Positions 1 to 15,400 of a stretch of DNA of 64,000 nt are shown piece by piece. The stretch's first letter is position 1; each line of letters starts with the position of its first letter. Made by a program: the position numbers and the translations under genes. Source of the DNA: Tachypleus tridentatus (taxonomy: Eukaryota; Arthropoda; Merostomata; Xiphosura; Limulidae). The notes beneath the pieces are model-generated. The model saw nothing but the letters and a program-made list of their open reading frames with translations, was not told where the DNA came from and made no database searches. The stretch spans positions 32,477,771 through 32,541,770 of the forward strand of contig NW_027467782.1 in assembly GCF_004210375.1 (NCBI RefSeq). The letters are read 5' to 3'.

Positions 1-447
1 ACAAAACACTCAGACATGATCAATAATAAAACTAAGACTGGTAAAGTGATAAAGTGTGCTGTTAGTGATGTTCAATATACTTTTACATAATTACTTTCTA
101 ATGTTATTTTAATACATTCTGTACAAACAGAAAAGTTAATTAAAAATTCAGATAACATGCATAATGTGGCATAAATTAATTTTTTAAAGAAATAAGTTCT
201 ATTTTGAAAAGTGTGCATAATTTGGATTTATTCACCAATAAAATGTATATGTTTTTCAAGATGTATAAATTATTCTGATAAACTTTGTGTGACTGCAACA
301 GTATTTATCTAGCACTAAAATAAATATGGATAAGAACTTTTGCAGTCAGATTCTGGTTAAATTTTGTTATTCAAAATGATGAACAAAACATACAAAATAA
401 CCTATGTTCATTTGGAATTGCCAATATTAGAAACAAGTAAAACTCAC

Positions 448-484
448 CCAATTCAGTGAGGAAGGTGGCTATTCTTCTATAAAT
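448..484 (-). CDS. Anoctamin exon 15
   Basis: A 37-base exon encoding [12 protein letters not shown] plus one base of the next codon, equivalent to the family block IYE.IA..LT..E after TM4. CTAG acceptor, GTGAGT donor; phase joins exon 14 exactly. The next exon is off the left edge. Confidence 0.85.
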
Positions 485-3400
485 CTAGAAAAGGTTAATA
501 GTTAGTCAGTTGTTTCAGAAAGAACATCTACACTAGCCATCCCTAACTTTAAACTGATAAGACTATGAAATGGCACCTATTGCCAATTCTTTGGTTACTC
601 TAATCAAATAACAGGATTTGACAATCACTTTTACAACATTCACATAATCTCAAGGTTGAAGGGCATTTTTGCTGCAACAGGATTAGAACCATAAACCCCC
701 AGGTTCAGAGTTCAGAACACTGACCACTAGGCCTAGCATACAAATAATGAAACAATACCAAAATGTTTCAGATATCAGTGTGATATGAATATGGTAATTT
801 TATCCCTGGTTAAGTGTTCTTTCTCTTTTGTTTTTTTTTACTCTGGCTTGTAATTTTTGGAGTTTAAATCAAGTTTTTCTAATTCAAATTTATACATGCC
901 CAGCCCAAAGGTAAAAGAACAAATGCATGATCAACGTACACTAATTCCTGTGCCTAGTATTTGACCACTCAATGATGATGGGTGTGTTTATAAAAAAACT
1001 GAAAAGTTATTTGGTTTGGTTTGTTTTGAAGTTTGCACAAAGTTACACAAAGGCTATCTGCACTTGACGTCCTTAATTTAGCAGCATAAGACTAGAGGGA
1101 AGGCAGTTAGTCATCACCATTCACAGCCACACCTGAGGCTACTCTTTTACCAATGAATAGTGTGGATTGACTGTCATATTATAATGCCCCCATGGCTGAA
1201 ATGGCCAAAACTGAAAAGTACTACTGAAGATCTTACAAAACAAATATATAGTAGTGTTACTTGCATCTGAACTTAAATACTGAGGGTTTGTCATTATTTT
1301 AATAATCTCTCTGGCACGCAAAATATAAAGATTTTCTTATGGTTATTTTGGTGCATTCATAAAAAATTCAAGCTATATTAATTTCATTCTTGAAAATACA
1401 AACATGAAAAAAAAAAATTACATTATTTACAGCTGAAAAGAAAACAAGAAACGACCTTAAAAAATTACAAGTAATTACATATAACATTTCCTTTTAGTCA
1501 TTAAGAAATCAAAGTAAAAAATAAATAAACAACAAAACTAATATGCTTACATACAACTATATACATATATACACACACGTTGATACACTTTAAACAGGTA
1601 CTTGATACATATATATACATATATACACACACACTCTTATATACACATATCACTATAAGCAGGTATTTGATCCATATCATCTTCAATAAAGCCATAAAAG
1701 TACATTTTACACAACTAGAAATAGGTGAATTTCATATCCCTAATGTTTCTCATTTAAGTGACCTACCAGGTTAAAGGTCATGATGCATACAAGGTTCAAC
1801 AGTGCAGCTGTCACAGAGGTAGTAAGAGATACCATGCTGGTTAGTGTCTGATTGTCACTCAATGTGAAGTACAGAACAGTTTGAATGGATATTCTGTAAA
1901 CAATCACACCAACCACAGCAGCAATAGCTATTGTTATCTAAAGAACAAAACATAATTTAATTCTATAAAGAATCACTGCATCAAGACCTACTGTAACACA
2001 GAATATGTATGTAAATTTAAAATAGTTTTAGGGAACTTAAAAAAAAACACTTTGCTGTAGCAAACTATAACTGGAGTCTGGCAGTTAAAGTCCAGATTTC
2101 TTCACACAGTTGGAGGTTATTTGTCCTTTTATGGAGTGGTTCACTAAGTCTTTGCCTAGATTTTCTAGGCAGCAAATTGTTTTGCAGGATATGATAAAAC
2201 AAAAACCATGAAATCTGCAACTGATCAAACAACTCTAAAGTTATGCTTTTCTGTGGCATCTTAACCCATTTTATAATTACTAAAATGGGCAATTTCATAA
2301 TTTTTTGTTTGTCAATGTTTGGGACCTGTACAAAAATATCTTTCTACCAGCTACCATGTAAATTGGTCAAAATATGGCTGAGTAAATGATCAACAAATAT
2401 CTCTAAATTGTGCTTTTTTCAGATCTCTTCCTGCCTCCACCCCAAAAAAAAAAAAAAAAAAAAAAAAAAAGATTCAAAATGGGCAAATCTAGCTATTTTT
2501 GTTTGTCATTGCATTGAGCTCATGAATATTTACATTTGTGCCAGTTGACTTCCAGACTGCTGTAAATATAACCACGCAAGAGCCCAAAATATATATTTTG
2601 GGTTGTTTGGCATCTGACCCCTTAAAAAAGCCTAAATAAAAAAATGAAAATACTTACTGGACATACTGGATCAAAGTATGACCCTACCAAGTTTCAAGAT
2701 AATCTGCCAAGATATGTAGGTATGGCAATCGACTGAAAAGAGTTTGGAAGAAGGTGAAGCAACAGAAAAACTATATCTCTTTCATGATGATGAGGAACCC
2801 ACATCAAGTAAAAATGTATCTCAAGATGGCTGGTATGGGTATTAAAACTTTTTCTTAACCTGAAGGCCTGAGATTCCTAAGAAGGTGAAACATTGTTTTC
2901 TAATTTATTTTAATAAGAGTTTTAATATCCATACCAGCCATCTTGAAATACAGTACACCTATCCGTGGAGACAATTATGAGAAATAACTGTTTTGTATAC
3001 CATACTGCAAAAAATTGGAAACTGGATTCACTGAAAATAATAAAAAATCCTCCCAAGTTTACAAAATGCATCTTTTAAAACAATTTTTCTTTAAACATAG
3101 AACCAAAATCAATGACCATGAAGTTATAAGTCATCTTAATTTAAGAATGCAGCCTTACTCTAAAACAGTACCACCTGTGGTACTGGGATGTCTCTTTAAG
3201 CCTTTGAGTAATCTCTGATCATTTGGGAAAAAACCTTTAAAAGTAGACTCATTCTTGAAACACCACTGAAAACTTTTCTTGTAAATAGACTGGACCACCA
3301 AAAGATTGATAATAAGCAAAATACATGATTGTTGAGACAAAGTTAAAATTTCCTTACTTAATCGTGTTATTTTTATTCATGTTATTGTTACACAAAACTA

Positions 3401-6400
3401 CAGCAAAATTGACTGAGCATTTTCAACCACAACATAGAAAGATATGCTGTATGGAATGCTCACTTAAAATCAGTTAATTTTCAGTGAAAGATGCTTTACG
3501 TGGTTATAAGTGCATAACAGATACAACGTTGTTCAGTGACTGCTTTCATATTGGACTCACGTTAAACAAGTCACAAAACCTTGATAAATAATTACTTCAA
3601 AAGACACAAATCTTTATTTAAAGAGACGTTTTAAACACACTTGTTTTATTTGAAAGGGCTGTTTTCCTACTGGAATAATTTTATACGTGCCTAGTGGGGG
3701 TCGTGTCTCACTCTAAACACATATTTTCTCATTGTTGTGCACTAAAAAAAAGTCAACATAGCAGATAATTAAAAACTAGGTATTTAAAATCCACAAATAG
3801 AGATCACAAAAAAAATGTAAGCAAACAAAACTGTAGATCTATTGCTGACAGCTTAACTCAAGCCACAATTAATCATTTTGATTCCACTATAAAATTATTT
3901 CAAATGATATTTATTTTGTTACAGGACTCCACTGAGATTTCTGCAAGAAACTGACAGTACTTTTGAACTTACTTCCCATCCTTAATTATGTCATGCTGTG
4001 AAATTTTCTGAGTCCTTCATTTTAGCCATCAAAAAATCCAGTGTTTTACTAGTATGTGCATTAGTTGGAAACTACAGCTTGTGCATTTTCTAGTGTTTTT
4101 ATTGGAAACAGATACAACAAAATTAGGCGATTCTGATGATGGATATTGTTATTCAAGCCACTGTTGTTCATCATTACTCAAATTTATTTCCTTGGCAACA
4201 TTTCAACAGCTGTTTGACACTGGATGATTACCATAACAGATGCTACTATTCAATATCACATCGGTAATTCTTTCTACTGTTTTTTGTACTTAGCAAAAGT
4301 CACAAGTACATATTCAGTATTTATTACCACTGCATATATTACTCTTTCATATAGCTATTGCAATTTTAAACAGGTAGTGGTAGTAAAGTTATTGATAATT
4401 AGCAATTTAGCAAAGTGTGCCACTGAGAGAATTATTTGTGTTGCCTTTTCTAACAAACACTTGTACACAGCAGGTTGTTGAAGAACAAACATATTGTTAT
4501 GTAAACCTATCAAAGTAAGCATGTGACTGTGTATGTTTATGTTGCACTAAACTTTGTTGTATTTTTTTAAAAGAAACATTATTCCATTCTGATGAGATTC
4601 CTTTGTTACTGTTCATCTTTTGTTATATAATAGTTCAAGCTGATGGAAGCTACTCATTAAATTTGTGATCATACAATCTTTGCCTTCACAATGGTCCTTT
4701 GAGAACAATTTTACAGTTTGTATGTTACAGGTGTATACCAGTAAATATGTTTATTTTATCTTGAATATGTGTCATTTATTTTTAATATGTGGTGGATAAG
4801 TGGAACATAAAGCACAAGCAACAGTAAACTGTCAAAAATTATGTAACATTCAATTGAATTCACATGCACTTGTGAAGTTTAGAATGTATTCTCTATTAAT
4901 GAATATTAAAAAAAAACATCTTAAGTAACAATATAATTAAAACTCATTCTAGATTGTCAGAAAAATAAAGAAACAACATGAATCAAAATGCAGAGACTGT
5001 ATTGTCAAGCCTATAGCCAAAGGCTCTAACAAAGTAAATAAATACAGCTGCAAGTAATGTCTGTATTATTTTCTTAAGATTATTATAAATCTCTCTATTA
5101 ACTCCATGCCTACAGTACTTATCAATTTTAGTGGGGACAAAATAGTTTGTTTACTTTTTAAGAGTCCCGAGTTGTCAGCTTGAAATGACAATTTTTATAT
5201 TTTGATTCAACTTTTCTGATGATCCATACACCCCTTCCCAAATTAATAATTTTAATAATAAAGTTCACATACACATATATTCCTGTATACAGATAAATTT
5301 CTCATTCCCACTGAATACCAAACACCATCACTGTGTCAAATAGTCTTCATTACCTACTGAACCTGTTTCTAAAGTTCACTGTTCTCAAAATTGGTTCTTC
5401 TTTAAATCTGAAATCTTAAATGTTCACATAGCTCTAGTGTACACACCTACATACTCAAATTAATTCATAAATAAATACTCACAAGTAGTAACACCACAGA
5501 CCAGGAAAATATGGTACACGGTACTTTCGTCTCTTCCAAAACGAAACACATGGTTCGTTTACCTGTTACAGTGTACATCACAGAAGCATTTAGAAAAACA
5601 CATCAGTAAAAAACTAAGTAATAAATTTTCATAACTCGTAAGAAACAAAGTTCAAACACATGCCCTTAGAAAAAGAACCAGAACTGATGAAAAACTACTG
5701 TAATATTCCTTCTGAAGTTCAATTTACATTATTTTTGAAGGGGATAATAAAACCACAACTTAGGCATTGGAACATCTAACTTGTTTGTTTGTTTTTTTAA
5801 AAAAGGGATAAAATAAATGTAATGAACTTTAAATTATTTGCTTTGTTTTAAATTTCACACAAAGCTACACGAGGGCTATCTGCACTAGTTGTCCCTAATT
5901 TAGCAGTATACAACTAGAGGGAAGGCAGCTAGTCATCACCACCCACTACAAACCCTTGGGCTACTCTTTTACGAACAAATAATGGGATTGACCATCACAT
6001 TATAATTACGAGTCGAAGCCTTAACCACCTGGCAGCCAGGCGGGGACTTTAAATGAGAATATTTGAAACAAGCATAAAGTTGACATTTTAAACTTTCAAT
6101 TTCAAACAATGTTCTACCAAGATCTTTTACATTTTTGATATTCACATGTATTTTTTATACTCTGCTGTCTTTTAAACTACATGTAATGCATTTACACTGA
6201 ATTATTTTTAGAAAAGTGTTTTATCACCCTTTTAAAATTGTACCTCTGAAGACCATTTACTCAAAATAACTGCATTTTTGAAGAAGAATAAGGCATTTTT
6301 TAAGTTTAATAATTTTAAGAAAGAATTTATACAAAAGATACATCGCTTGTTAATTTTGTTTGATAGAGTTATTTAGTTACAGTTTTGTTGTAAAACCAAT

Positions 6401-9400
6401 ACCAAACACTTTTAGTGTCATCATAAAACTTATAATCTGATAATCAACTACAACATTGCAAAATCATCATCAACAGATAGATCTAGACTTGTATAAAAAC
6501 TGGACAAAAAGTCAGATGTTTGTTTTGATGTTTATTATAAATTGATAACTGCTGTTCTTACCCTGTAATAAAGTTTACTTTCTTTTTCTTTACTGTTGAT
6601 AATTTGGCTAAATATTCTGGCCTTGGATGTTCCTGGTGATATAAAAAAAACACACATTATGATCAAGAGTTCAGGTAAAACATCATATCTGTGTGTTAAG
6701 AAATTTACATTTTTAAACATGTATTTTTGAGAAACTTTCTCAAAAGAATAACTTTAGGGAACATTCAAACATTATTTTTATAAATCAAAGTTTGAAAAGA
6801 TGTTCAAAGGAAAATACTAGAGAGTAGCTGTAAATATCATACTGGAAACAAACAAACTTGTCCTGAGCACCCACTCAAGGCAGGAAAACAAGGTCATTAA
6901 CCCTTTCACATCAAGAAGGTCAAGCTGCATATGTCACAACCTTTTACAGAGTTAAATTCAAAATTTAATTAAACTAGTTTATTATCGATGTATACAAGTA
7001 AACTTTGCATCACAATGTAATTACTGAATCAAATTTTAATAGTATTTAAGTTCTTAGATTCTTCCTTTTTTTATAATTTACTTATCACCTCTACAAGAAT
7101 TGAATAATTTTATGTAAATTAGTTATTATAAAGTAGTTATTTTACGGCTTTCTATCTTATTCGTTCATGATGTCATACACTAGGAAATTAGTCATTTAGC
7201 ACGCACACAGCTTCTCTTTTACAAGCTGCCAATAGTTCTCTATGATGTTGTATATCCATAGACTTACCACTATATCAGCAAGGGGCATTTAGTGTGGTAG
7301 TGCCATTAGTAAAGAACAAAAAAAGATGCTGGTAAACAGTACATTTTATGTTTTTCATGAATATTCTTTATTTATTACTATAAAAGTAACTAAAATGAAA
7401 AAACAAGAAAGTTGTTAGGTTAGATTAGCTAAAATAATGAATAGTAATAAGAAATATTCTTCATATTGTTTAATGTAATTCAAAAGGGTAACATGAGCTG
7501 AAGGTTCACCAAGTGATTTAAAACTTGTGAAGAAGGACTGTTTGTTTTGAATTTTGCACAAAGCTACTCGAGAGCTATCTGTGTTAGCCGTCCTTAATTT
7601 AGCAGTGTGAGACTAGAGGGAAGGCAGCTAGTCATCACCACCCACCGCAAACTCTTGGGCTACTCTTTTACCAATGGATAGTGGGATTGACCATGACATT
7701 AGAATGCCTCCACGGCTGAAAGGGCGAGCATGTTTGGCGTGATGGGAATGCAAACCCGCAACCCTCAAAGGAAGGATTAATAGTTAAACATGGTTCAAAA
7801 GTCAATAAAACTGTAAGATTAAGAAGAAACAGAAGATGTATATTGTCACAATTTGTTGTCATTTTAGCACAATAAAAAAGTAATTAACAATTATTTCATA
7901 ATTTTTATGGTGGTTATGAGGATGTTTAGATTGGCTGATCATTTGAAAGTTACAGCTTGTAAAATAACAGATAAAATAAACTTTTTTACTGACAGCAAAC
8001 ATCATCTGATATTTATGAAGGAGGTTTAAAGAACTACATAAGTGAAATTTGAAAATTTTTAAATGAAGTATTTTTTAATCTTAACATGAAAAATCACTTT
8101 GCAATCATAACAGTCAACACTGACAACATATAATTAAAATACTTGTATGATTACTGTCAAATTTGTCATGACACAACTAGTACCTTCACAATCACAATAG
8201 GTATACTGCCATGGTTAAAAGTTCATGTCAAATACACAAGTCCATTGTGATAAATTAATAACTGAAATAAAAGTACACATTACCTCTAAGGTGTCAAAAT
8301 TCGTTGCATCCCAATGGTGGGTGATTTTTGATGAGTATCTTTTCCACAATTCCATAAAGATAACGGCTGAAAGTAAATAAAAACAAAGTGATAAAGTTTA
8401 TCATCACTAAAGACAAAAATCGCAACAGAATACAAATTACTCTTTAAACTTATATGGCTCATGATAATTTATTCAACTATTTTTGTTCACCAAAGTGTTA
8501 GTAATAATAAACTTTGTAAAGTGTTTTCTTTTTTCCTTGAAAAGTCCCAAATTACAGACAAGATATCTCAAAGTAATAACATGCTTTTGGAATTAATTTG
8601 AAGTGTTTGATGTGAGACTTCAGTAATAGAAGTTTAAAGTCTTGAATGTGTAGCAAATTTGATGTGCTTTATGTTGGTTTGAAATTAAGACCATTTCAAG
8701 TATTGCAGGTTGGACGTTTTTATGTTGAAGTAACCCTTTTGCTATGGGCATCCATTACCACACATATCATGAGGATTTTCTTAGTGAGTTACTTTCCCAA
8801 AATTCAGGTCCTTTGTAAGGTCAGTTTTATGTTACTGGATATGGTAGCATGAGCATACATGCACCTTGTCATTGTAACTTCTACACTGTTATCCAGACAC
8901 AGTTGAAAGATCAATATAATAAATTTATATATGTACGTGGTGTGGACAAGAAAAGTGGCCTCCTCGAAAATACTGTTAATTTGTTATATATTTTATTTGA
9001 TAATAGAAAAATGTGTTAAATGCACTTCACAAGATCTATTCCAAAATAATATCAAATAAATTAACATTTTCAAGGGAGAGGCACTCTTTTGTCCTCCCCT
9101 TCTATATAAATGTATAATGTTATCAAATTTAAGCTATTTTATATGAGTTATAGTTTGTAGTTATTCTAGAATGAAAAAAGGCATTATTTATATTAATTTC
9201 CTAATTGTTTATAGTGGTCAAATCTATCAAGCCCATACAGAGTTTCATTAGTAAAATAACAGACAAAACATTATGTTTTTCTTTGTACAAAAATGTTTGA
9301 TAATTATCTGGAGGTTATAAAAATTTTATATGTAAAATTTGAACATTTTCTGATGCACACAAACATTTTTAACCTTAAAATCAAAATTACTATGCATGTT

Positions 9401-12400
9401 AGATAGTCAACATGCTAAAAGAAAATAGGCATAAGAAAAGCGTAACTTAAAAAAGTCTTAAAACTAATTTACAAAAAATTTGATATTTTGTGTATGAAAG
9501 CTCTAACAGAGTCTGAAGAAGAGAATATTATTTATATAACTTTAACATGTAAATCTATATAATACTTACCCCAGAGTGACATAAAAACAGCAAAAAATAC
9601 AGCAGCACCATTGTCAAAAAGATGTGTAATTTTGACAAAAGTGCATGTCTGTCCTAGCTGTTCATATTTACATCCTTTTATGTCACACCGAGGACATAAA
9701 ATTACGTCATTGTGGTTCTCACAGACGTCCTTGCTGTAAAAAAAAAAAAATGCAATTTTGTTTTAAATTTATAGAATAAACACAGTACAGTTGAACATTT
9801 AAATCAATCATAATATACAACTATCAATTTCAATGATAATGCCACATAAACTAACTAATTAATTGAAATTATGTTTAAATCAATTTGTCACAAAATTATT
9901 GAAAATATTTTTAGGTACATTAATGGTTAAAACATATCAACCAATAAAATTAATGGTTCCAATTATTACTCTTTGCAATTATTCCAGCTACAAATGTCTT
10001 GTGCAAAATAATTAATTAGTTAAACACTGATTAATTAGTCCAGTGATTAATTACTTAACACATTCCATCAATTACATATCTCTAAATAACTGATTTATTT
10101 GAGGTATAATTTAGAAAATGATCAAACATGAGTTATAAAATAATAAACTGTTTGATAACTCTTTTAACTTTTTTCTCCCCTAATTCATACCTGTGAGCAT
10201 CACCCACCAAGGTGAAGAACCCATAGATGAAACACAGCACTCCTACTGCTGAAGCTGGGATCAGCATACAGGTATAAAATCCCAGCCAAGCAAAGTAGAG
10301 GCCAATTTTCACTCCAAAATATTCCCTGAAAAAATTGAAAGGAACAAACAATAAAGTGATTCTTATCAAACAAAATATAGTGGATACAATAACTAATGAG
10401 GAACTCCAAAAAATCAATCCATAAGAACCTTTTTTTTTTTTTTTTAAAGATTTGTCTCAATTTTAAACTCTGATTAGTATGAGAGCAAAGTGATTTTCAT
10501 GCTAAAATTAATAATATGTTTATATCTTTAATATTACAGTTTCCAAATTTCATTTGCATAGCTTCTAAAATCTTCTAATTGAATATCAAGTTATTTTTGG
10601 AAAATATTTATATGTCATGCATTAGTGTCTCTACCTTCACATTACATGAGCTCAGGCCATTTGTTTAACCTTGTAACCACACCAAAAAAAATATGAAAAA
10701 AATTTTCCTTTCTAAAATCCCTGCAGAGCACAATAAAAGCTTATCATTGTTTATCCTGACTATCTTCAGGCTTGTATCAGTTAAATATGACAACTTCCTT
10801 CATACTAAGCCTATGTAACAACCCAGGAATCACCTTGTATACACTTCGTTCAAATTACAGCATAAAGTTATGTCATACAAACAATCTTCAAAAGTATATA
10901 CATATATTGCAAATAAATTAATCTATTTCTTCATTCATATATTCTAATGTTACCTAATAAGTATTATTTTTATAATAAAAACAAACAAAATATGTGCATA
11001 AAAATAACAAAATCTAGTACTTTATTGTGAATGCTGTAATTTCTTTTGTTGTCAAAGACTTAAAGTATTGATAGAGGCTAACCCAAATTTTCCATGGGGC
11101 TGTTTTTCATTTTTCCCCAAATTATTTATTAATTTCATACACACAATTTAGAGCACAAACAATAATAAACACAAAGAATTCAATGTCTTATAATTATTAC
11201 AATTTAACTGGTTTTCTAACTAAACATTGTGCATCAAAACACTTTCCTTGGCTGGTTAAACTAAACATAGTAATAGCAGATTTGAATCTATGTTCCAAAA
11301 AAATTAAAAGCCATCCTGTGAACGAGATGACATTATACATAAAAGAGAATATTAAATATTTATTTTCTAATGGTTATCAATAATGTAATAGCAAATGTCA
11401 AAGACAGAGAGAGAGAATTATTTACATTTTGAAAGACTGTATGTCGAACAGAGCTGTATTCAATTTCAGTGAACCAAACACAAGTGAAAAGATGTCTAAG
11501 TTTAGCAATTTTAAACAAACAAGTGCCATCACGTGATACAGAAATGTAAACACTAAGACGTTACAAATTAAAATATTTTACTTTTGAAATTCAGAAATTA
11601 AAACTATTATATAACAGAAACATCTGATTAACTACATGCTAATTCTATTAGATCTACATCTCTTTTGGTTGGTTATTACCACATCTTTATTGAATTTTGT
11701 AGCTCAATAAATATAATACAATAGCAACAAAAGAGAATTCTCTCCCTCCTATCATGACTGACTCTCCTTATACATAATTATTGTATTCAGAATGATCGCT
11801 TTCAAAACACAACTTGTAAGAATAAAACTCCAACTGAGACTCTAAACATGGCATACAAATATAAGATGTTTTTTTGGTAATTTCAATCTTTAGGTAAAAC
11901 TCAAAACTTTTACCAAGTGATTTTTTATATTAAATAAATAAATTCTGTCCAGGAAATTATTAACACTCACTTGATGTCATCAAGGGGTTGCTTTTTAAAT
12001 ATTGTTGAAAACGAAGCCCAGTTGTTCAATAACCATTTCCTGGGAGCTTTGTCATCTGAAGAATGACATTCCCCCTAATAATACGTCAAAATAAATTATC
12101 AACATAACCATTATTTTACTGATACAGAAAGTGAAATATCAACTAATAAAAATATGTTAAAGTGTACTTTGCTGGAAAATAATATTAATAACAAACTACA
12201 GGAGCAACCCTATCACACAAATTCATCAGGTCATAAACCTGATATAATACACACTGGCTGTAGAAATAACTGTGAACAATACTTTTAACATATGAAAAAT
12301 TGTACTTTATCAACATCACGCACACTTGGAAAGAAGAATCCAATAAGTTAACTGACCTCATGTAAAGGAAAGGCAGCTTCAGAGACACGATCTTTGATAA

Positions 12401-15400
12401 GCTTTGTTATTCCTGAAAAAATAGGAGAAAAACACAGTATAAATACATAAGGCATGAAATATTTAAATATAAAAATATTTAATAAAACAATGTTAACAGT
12501 GATTGCAATGACTTTTATTCATCACTATATATCATGTCATATATATTGAAACGCACATATCATACGTAACAAACCCAAGCACACATGTCAAGTACTACAG
12601 GGTTGCCAGTGACTAAGTCTTTTTTAGTAGTTTAAGAAGCCTATAACCATATTATTATTTACCAAATTTTCACTTTCTTATTCAGATGAAATAAGGTTTC
12701 ATTATACTGTTCTGCTGAACCATTGAAAACAGGATTCAAAATTAAAGCTTACAGAGAAATAAAAAAGAAACTTATTGGATTGCTAATCTAAATACTGATC
12801 AACCTTTTGGACTTAATCTGGAACCTGGAATCGTTGATCTTCGTTCACTGGTTTCATCTTTGTCAAAAAAATTATTTTTATTCTTTGCTTATTTATTCTC
12901 ATATTGTGAAAGCTGAATTTACTGACACATACTATTTGTTTAAGATAATTTTTCATATAATTTTTTATAAACTAATTAGTATATCTTTTTCAACCTGTCT
13001 CCAGGTGTCACCTTTACTTTACTTATAAGTGCAGTTTTAAATACACACATATTCAGCCATTTCTGAAGTAAAATATTCCTTGCACCTTTTCGCATATATT
13101 ATCACCATTGGCTATATTATACTGGAAATGAGACGTTTACACAAGAACATAGAGAAATAGACATTTCTTGGAAAACCACATGATGTTCCTGATGTCACTA
13201 AACTACCTTTATTTGTATATCACTCATTTGATTACACCACCATTTCTAATTTGTAACTGAAGAAAGATCCACTTTTCAAAAGTGCTCAAATTGTGGGTTT
13301 TTTATTCATTTCTATCAAGACATCTTGAACCAACATGTTTTTACAACATCTTGAATGACCTGTACAATATATTGTCCAAATAAAAAAGCACACACACCTC
13401 CAATACTTATAGTGGGTTACAGTCTAAGAGCAGAATTAACTGACTTCTTTCCAAACTGTTTATTATCAAACGACTATGTATATTATATCACAACACAAAA
13501 CAACTTGTTTTTACCTGTTACAATGCTAACTATATAGGACTGACCTAAACATTAGGGAAAGTTGCTTACTTTCTACATAAAATACAGAGTGGACCACAGC
13601 TGAAGTTATTTAAATTAACTGTGCATTGGTTTCCACTTCTGTGTGATTGTATCAGGAATACCCAGGGTTACAAAGATTTTATTTGTTTCTATTAAGACTT
13701 CTTGAACTCACATTTTTCTCACATCATAATTATACTGTTCTCATAACATCTTTAGTTTTTCACCTATGTTCTGCTATTTCTTTATTCATCAGTTAATCTG
13801 TCAATATTACAACTTCCTAAGCTTTAGACAGGAGACATTTGTTCTATGTACAGGCAGTAAAACCATAAAATTAAAAGAAGAGTATAGGGAGATGCTAAGT
13901 TGAAACTTTGAAGAAAATAGAAAGCCTAGCATTCAGAGAGGAAAAACATGTTTGTTCATTATATTTCATATTTTTCAGTTTCTCATTTCACTGCACATTG
14001 GTAATTTCATTTCTATTAGTATTACGGTTGAAAAATAGTAGATGATATGTAAAGTTTTGCCAGAAAAATATTTTTGAAAAGAAGTATTTTTTTTTACTTT
14101 TCAAATGGAAACTTTCACTCAGACTGATTCATTTTAGGCTTTAGAAATTCACAGACAGATCTTTATGAGAAATATTGATTACTTGTGTACAGTACAGTTA
14201 TAGCTATTAATTTTTATATTTATGAATATTATTCAGCACAATTAATTTTAGGACTAAAACTTAATCTAGTTGAAACTTATGAGATATAATCAAGTGTTAA
14301 TAAGCAAAGGTAGCCAACCAATCAATCAGTACATTCTAATAATTATAGCTTCTTGTTTTCTGTGTATTAACTTATGAATATTAAACACTTCTTGTCAGTT
14401 TGCTATATAAAATTAGATTCATTAACTGTTCACATCATGTGATAAATAACAAAACTTCTAGTACACACTGATAGTCTTATGTCAAACTACATTAAAAAAT
14501 ACAAGTCTCTGAATTTAAATTGTAAAGTTTAATATGACAGAAAAGTTCAGGTGGACATTCCATCTTGGGATTTTATATATACATGAGAAAATAAATCAGC
14601 AGCTGGTCAGTACAAGGTCAAAACAAAATATAATGATGACAAGTACAAATCATTATAACCCAAAGGGTATTTTAAGACACAGATATTTAAGTGTTAGCCC
14701 TAAAAATACACACTAACTTTTAATTAACAGATTTCTTAACATGATTTTTACGAAATATTTGAGGACTATCTGTGCTAGATGTCCCAAATTTAGACTAGAG
14801 GGAAGGCAGCTAATCATCACTGCCCACCATTAACTCTTGAGCTACTCTTTTACCAATGAATAGTGGGATTGACTGTTACACAATCATGCCCCCACAGTTG
14901 AAACGCAAGCATGTTTGGTGTGACAGAAATTTAAATCTGCAACCCTCAGACTGTGTTGCAAGTGCCCTGTCCATCTGATCATGCTGAACTAAATAATTTA
15001 AGGATATATCAGTAAATCAAAAAAGGTAAGCTATGCAAATTTCAGATTCTTATTTGTAATTATGTTTAGCTCATGTTTCCATCTTACTGTAAATTTTACT
15101 TGCTTGCTGTTCCTGTTAGTAAATCCTAACATAGACTTTCCATAAAAGTGTGTGATTCATTTTTGTGTACAACACGGAGGCAGTTGTGGAACAAGCACTT
15201 TGAATCACTCGCAGAAGAGGTTGCAGCAAAAGAGAAAACAATTTATGAAAGCTAATTTGTACTCAAAACTGAAATTTGTATCACCACTTGTATATGATGG
15301 TACTTTGTGTAAAACTTTTTTACAAGTAAACATGATGAACTACCTTTCAGAATAGTTGGAAGATTTACAGAAATTATTACAAAGTCAATTTAAAAGTTTG

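Larger units (their letters stand above)
485..1766. other. Intron between anoctamin exons 14 and 15
   Basis: Non-coding. Contains two SINE fragments (658-740 and 1011-1207) and a short AT/AC-rich imperfect tandem duplication (1557-1676). Small ORFs here are chance. Confidence 0.8.
5563..8283. other. Introns flanking anoctamin exon 12
   Basis: Two introns either side of the exon at 6562-6632. Each contains one minus-strand SINE copy (5840-6045 and 7540-7770); otherwise featureless AT-rich DNA. Confidence 0.75.

Noticed and set aside
10133-10417. 94-codon ORF spanning anoctamin exon 9
   Set aside because: Only the part within 10191-10325 is exon; the rest reads into intron across clear splice sites.
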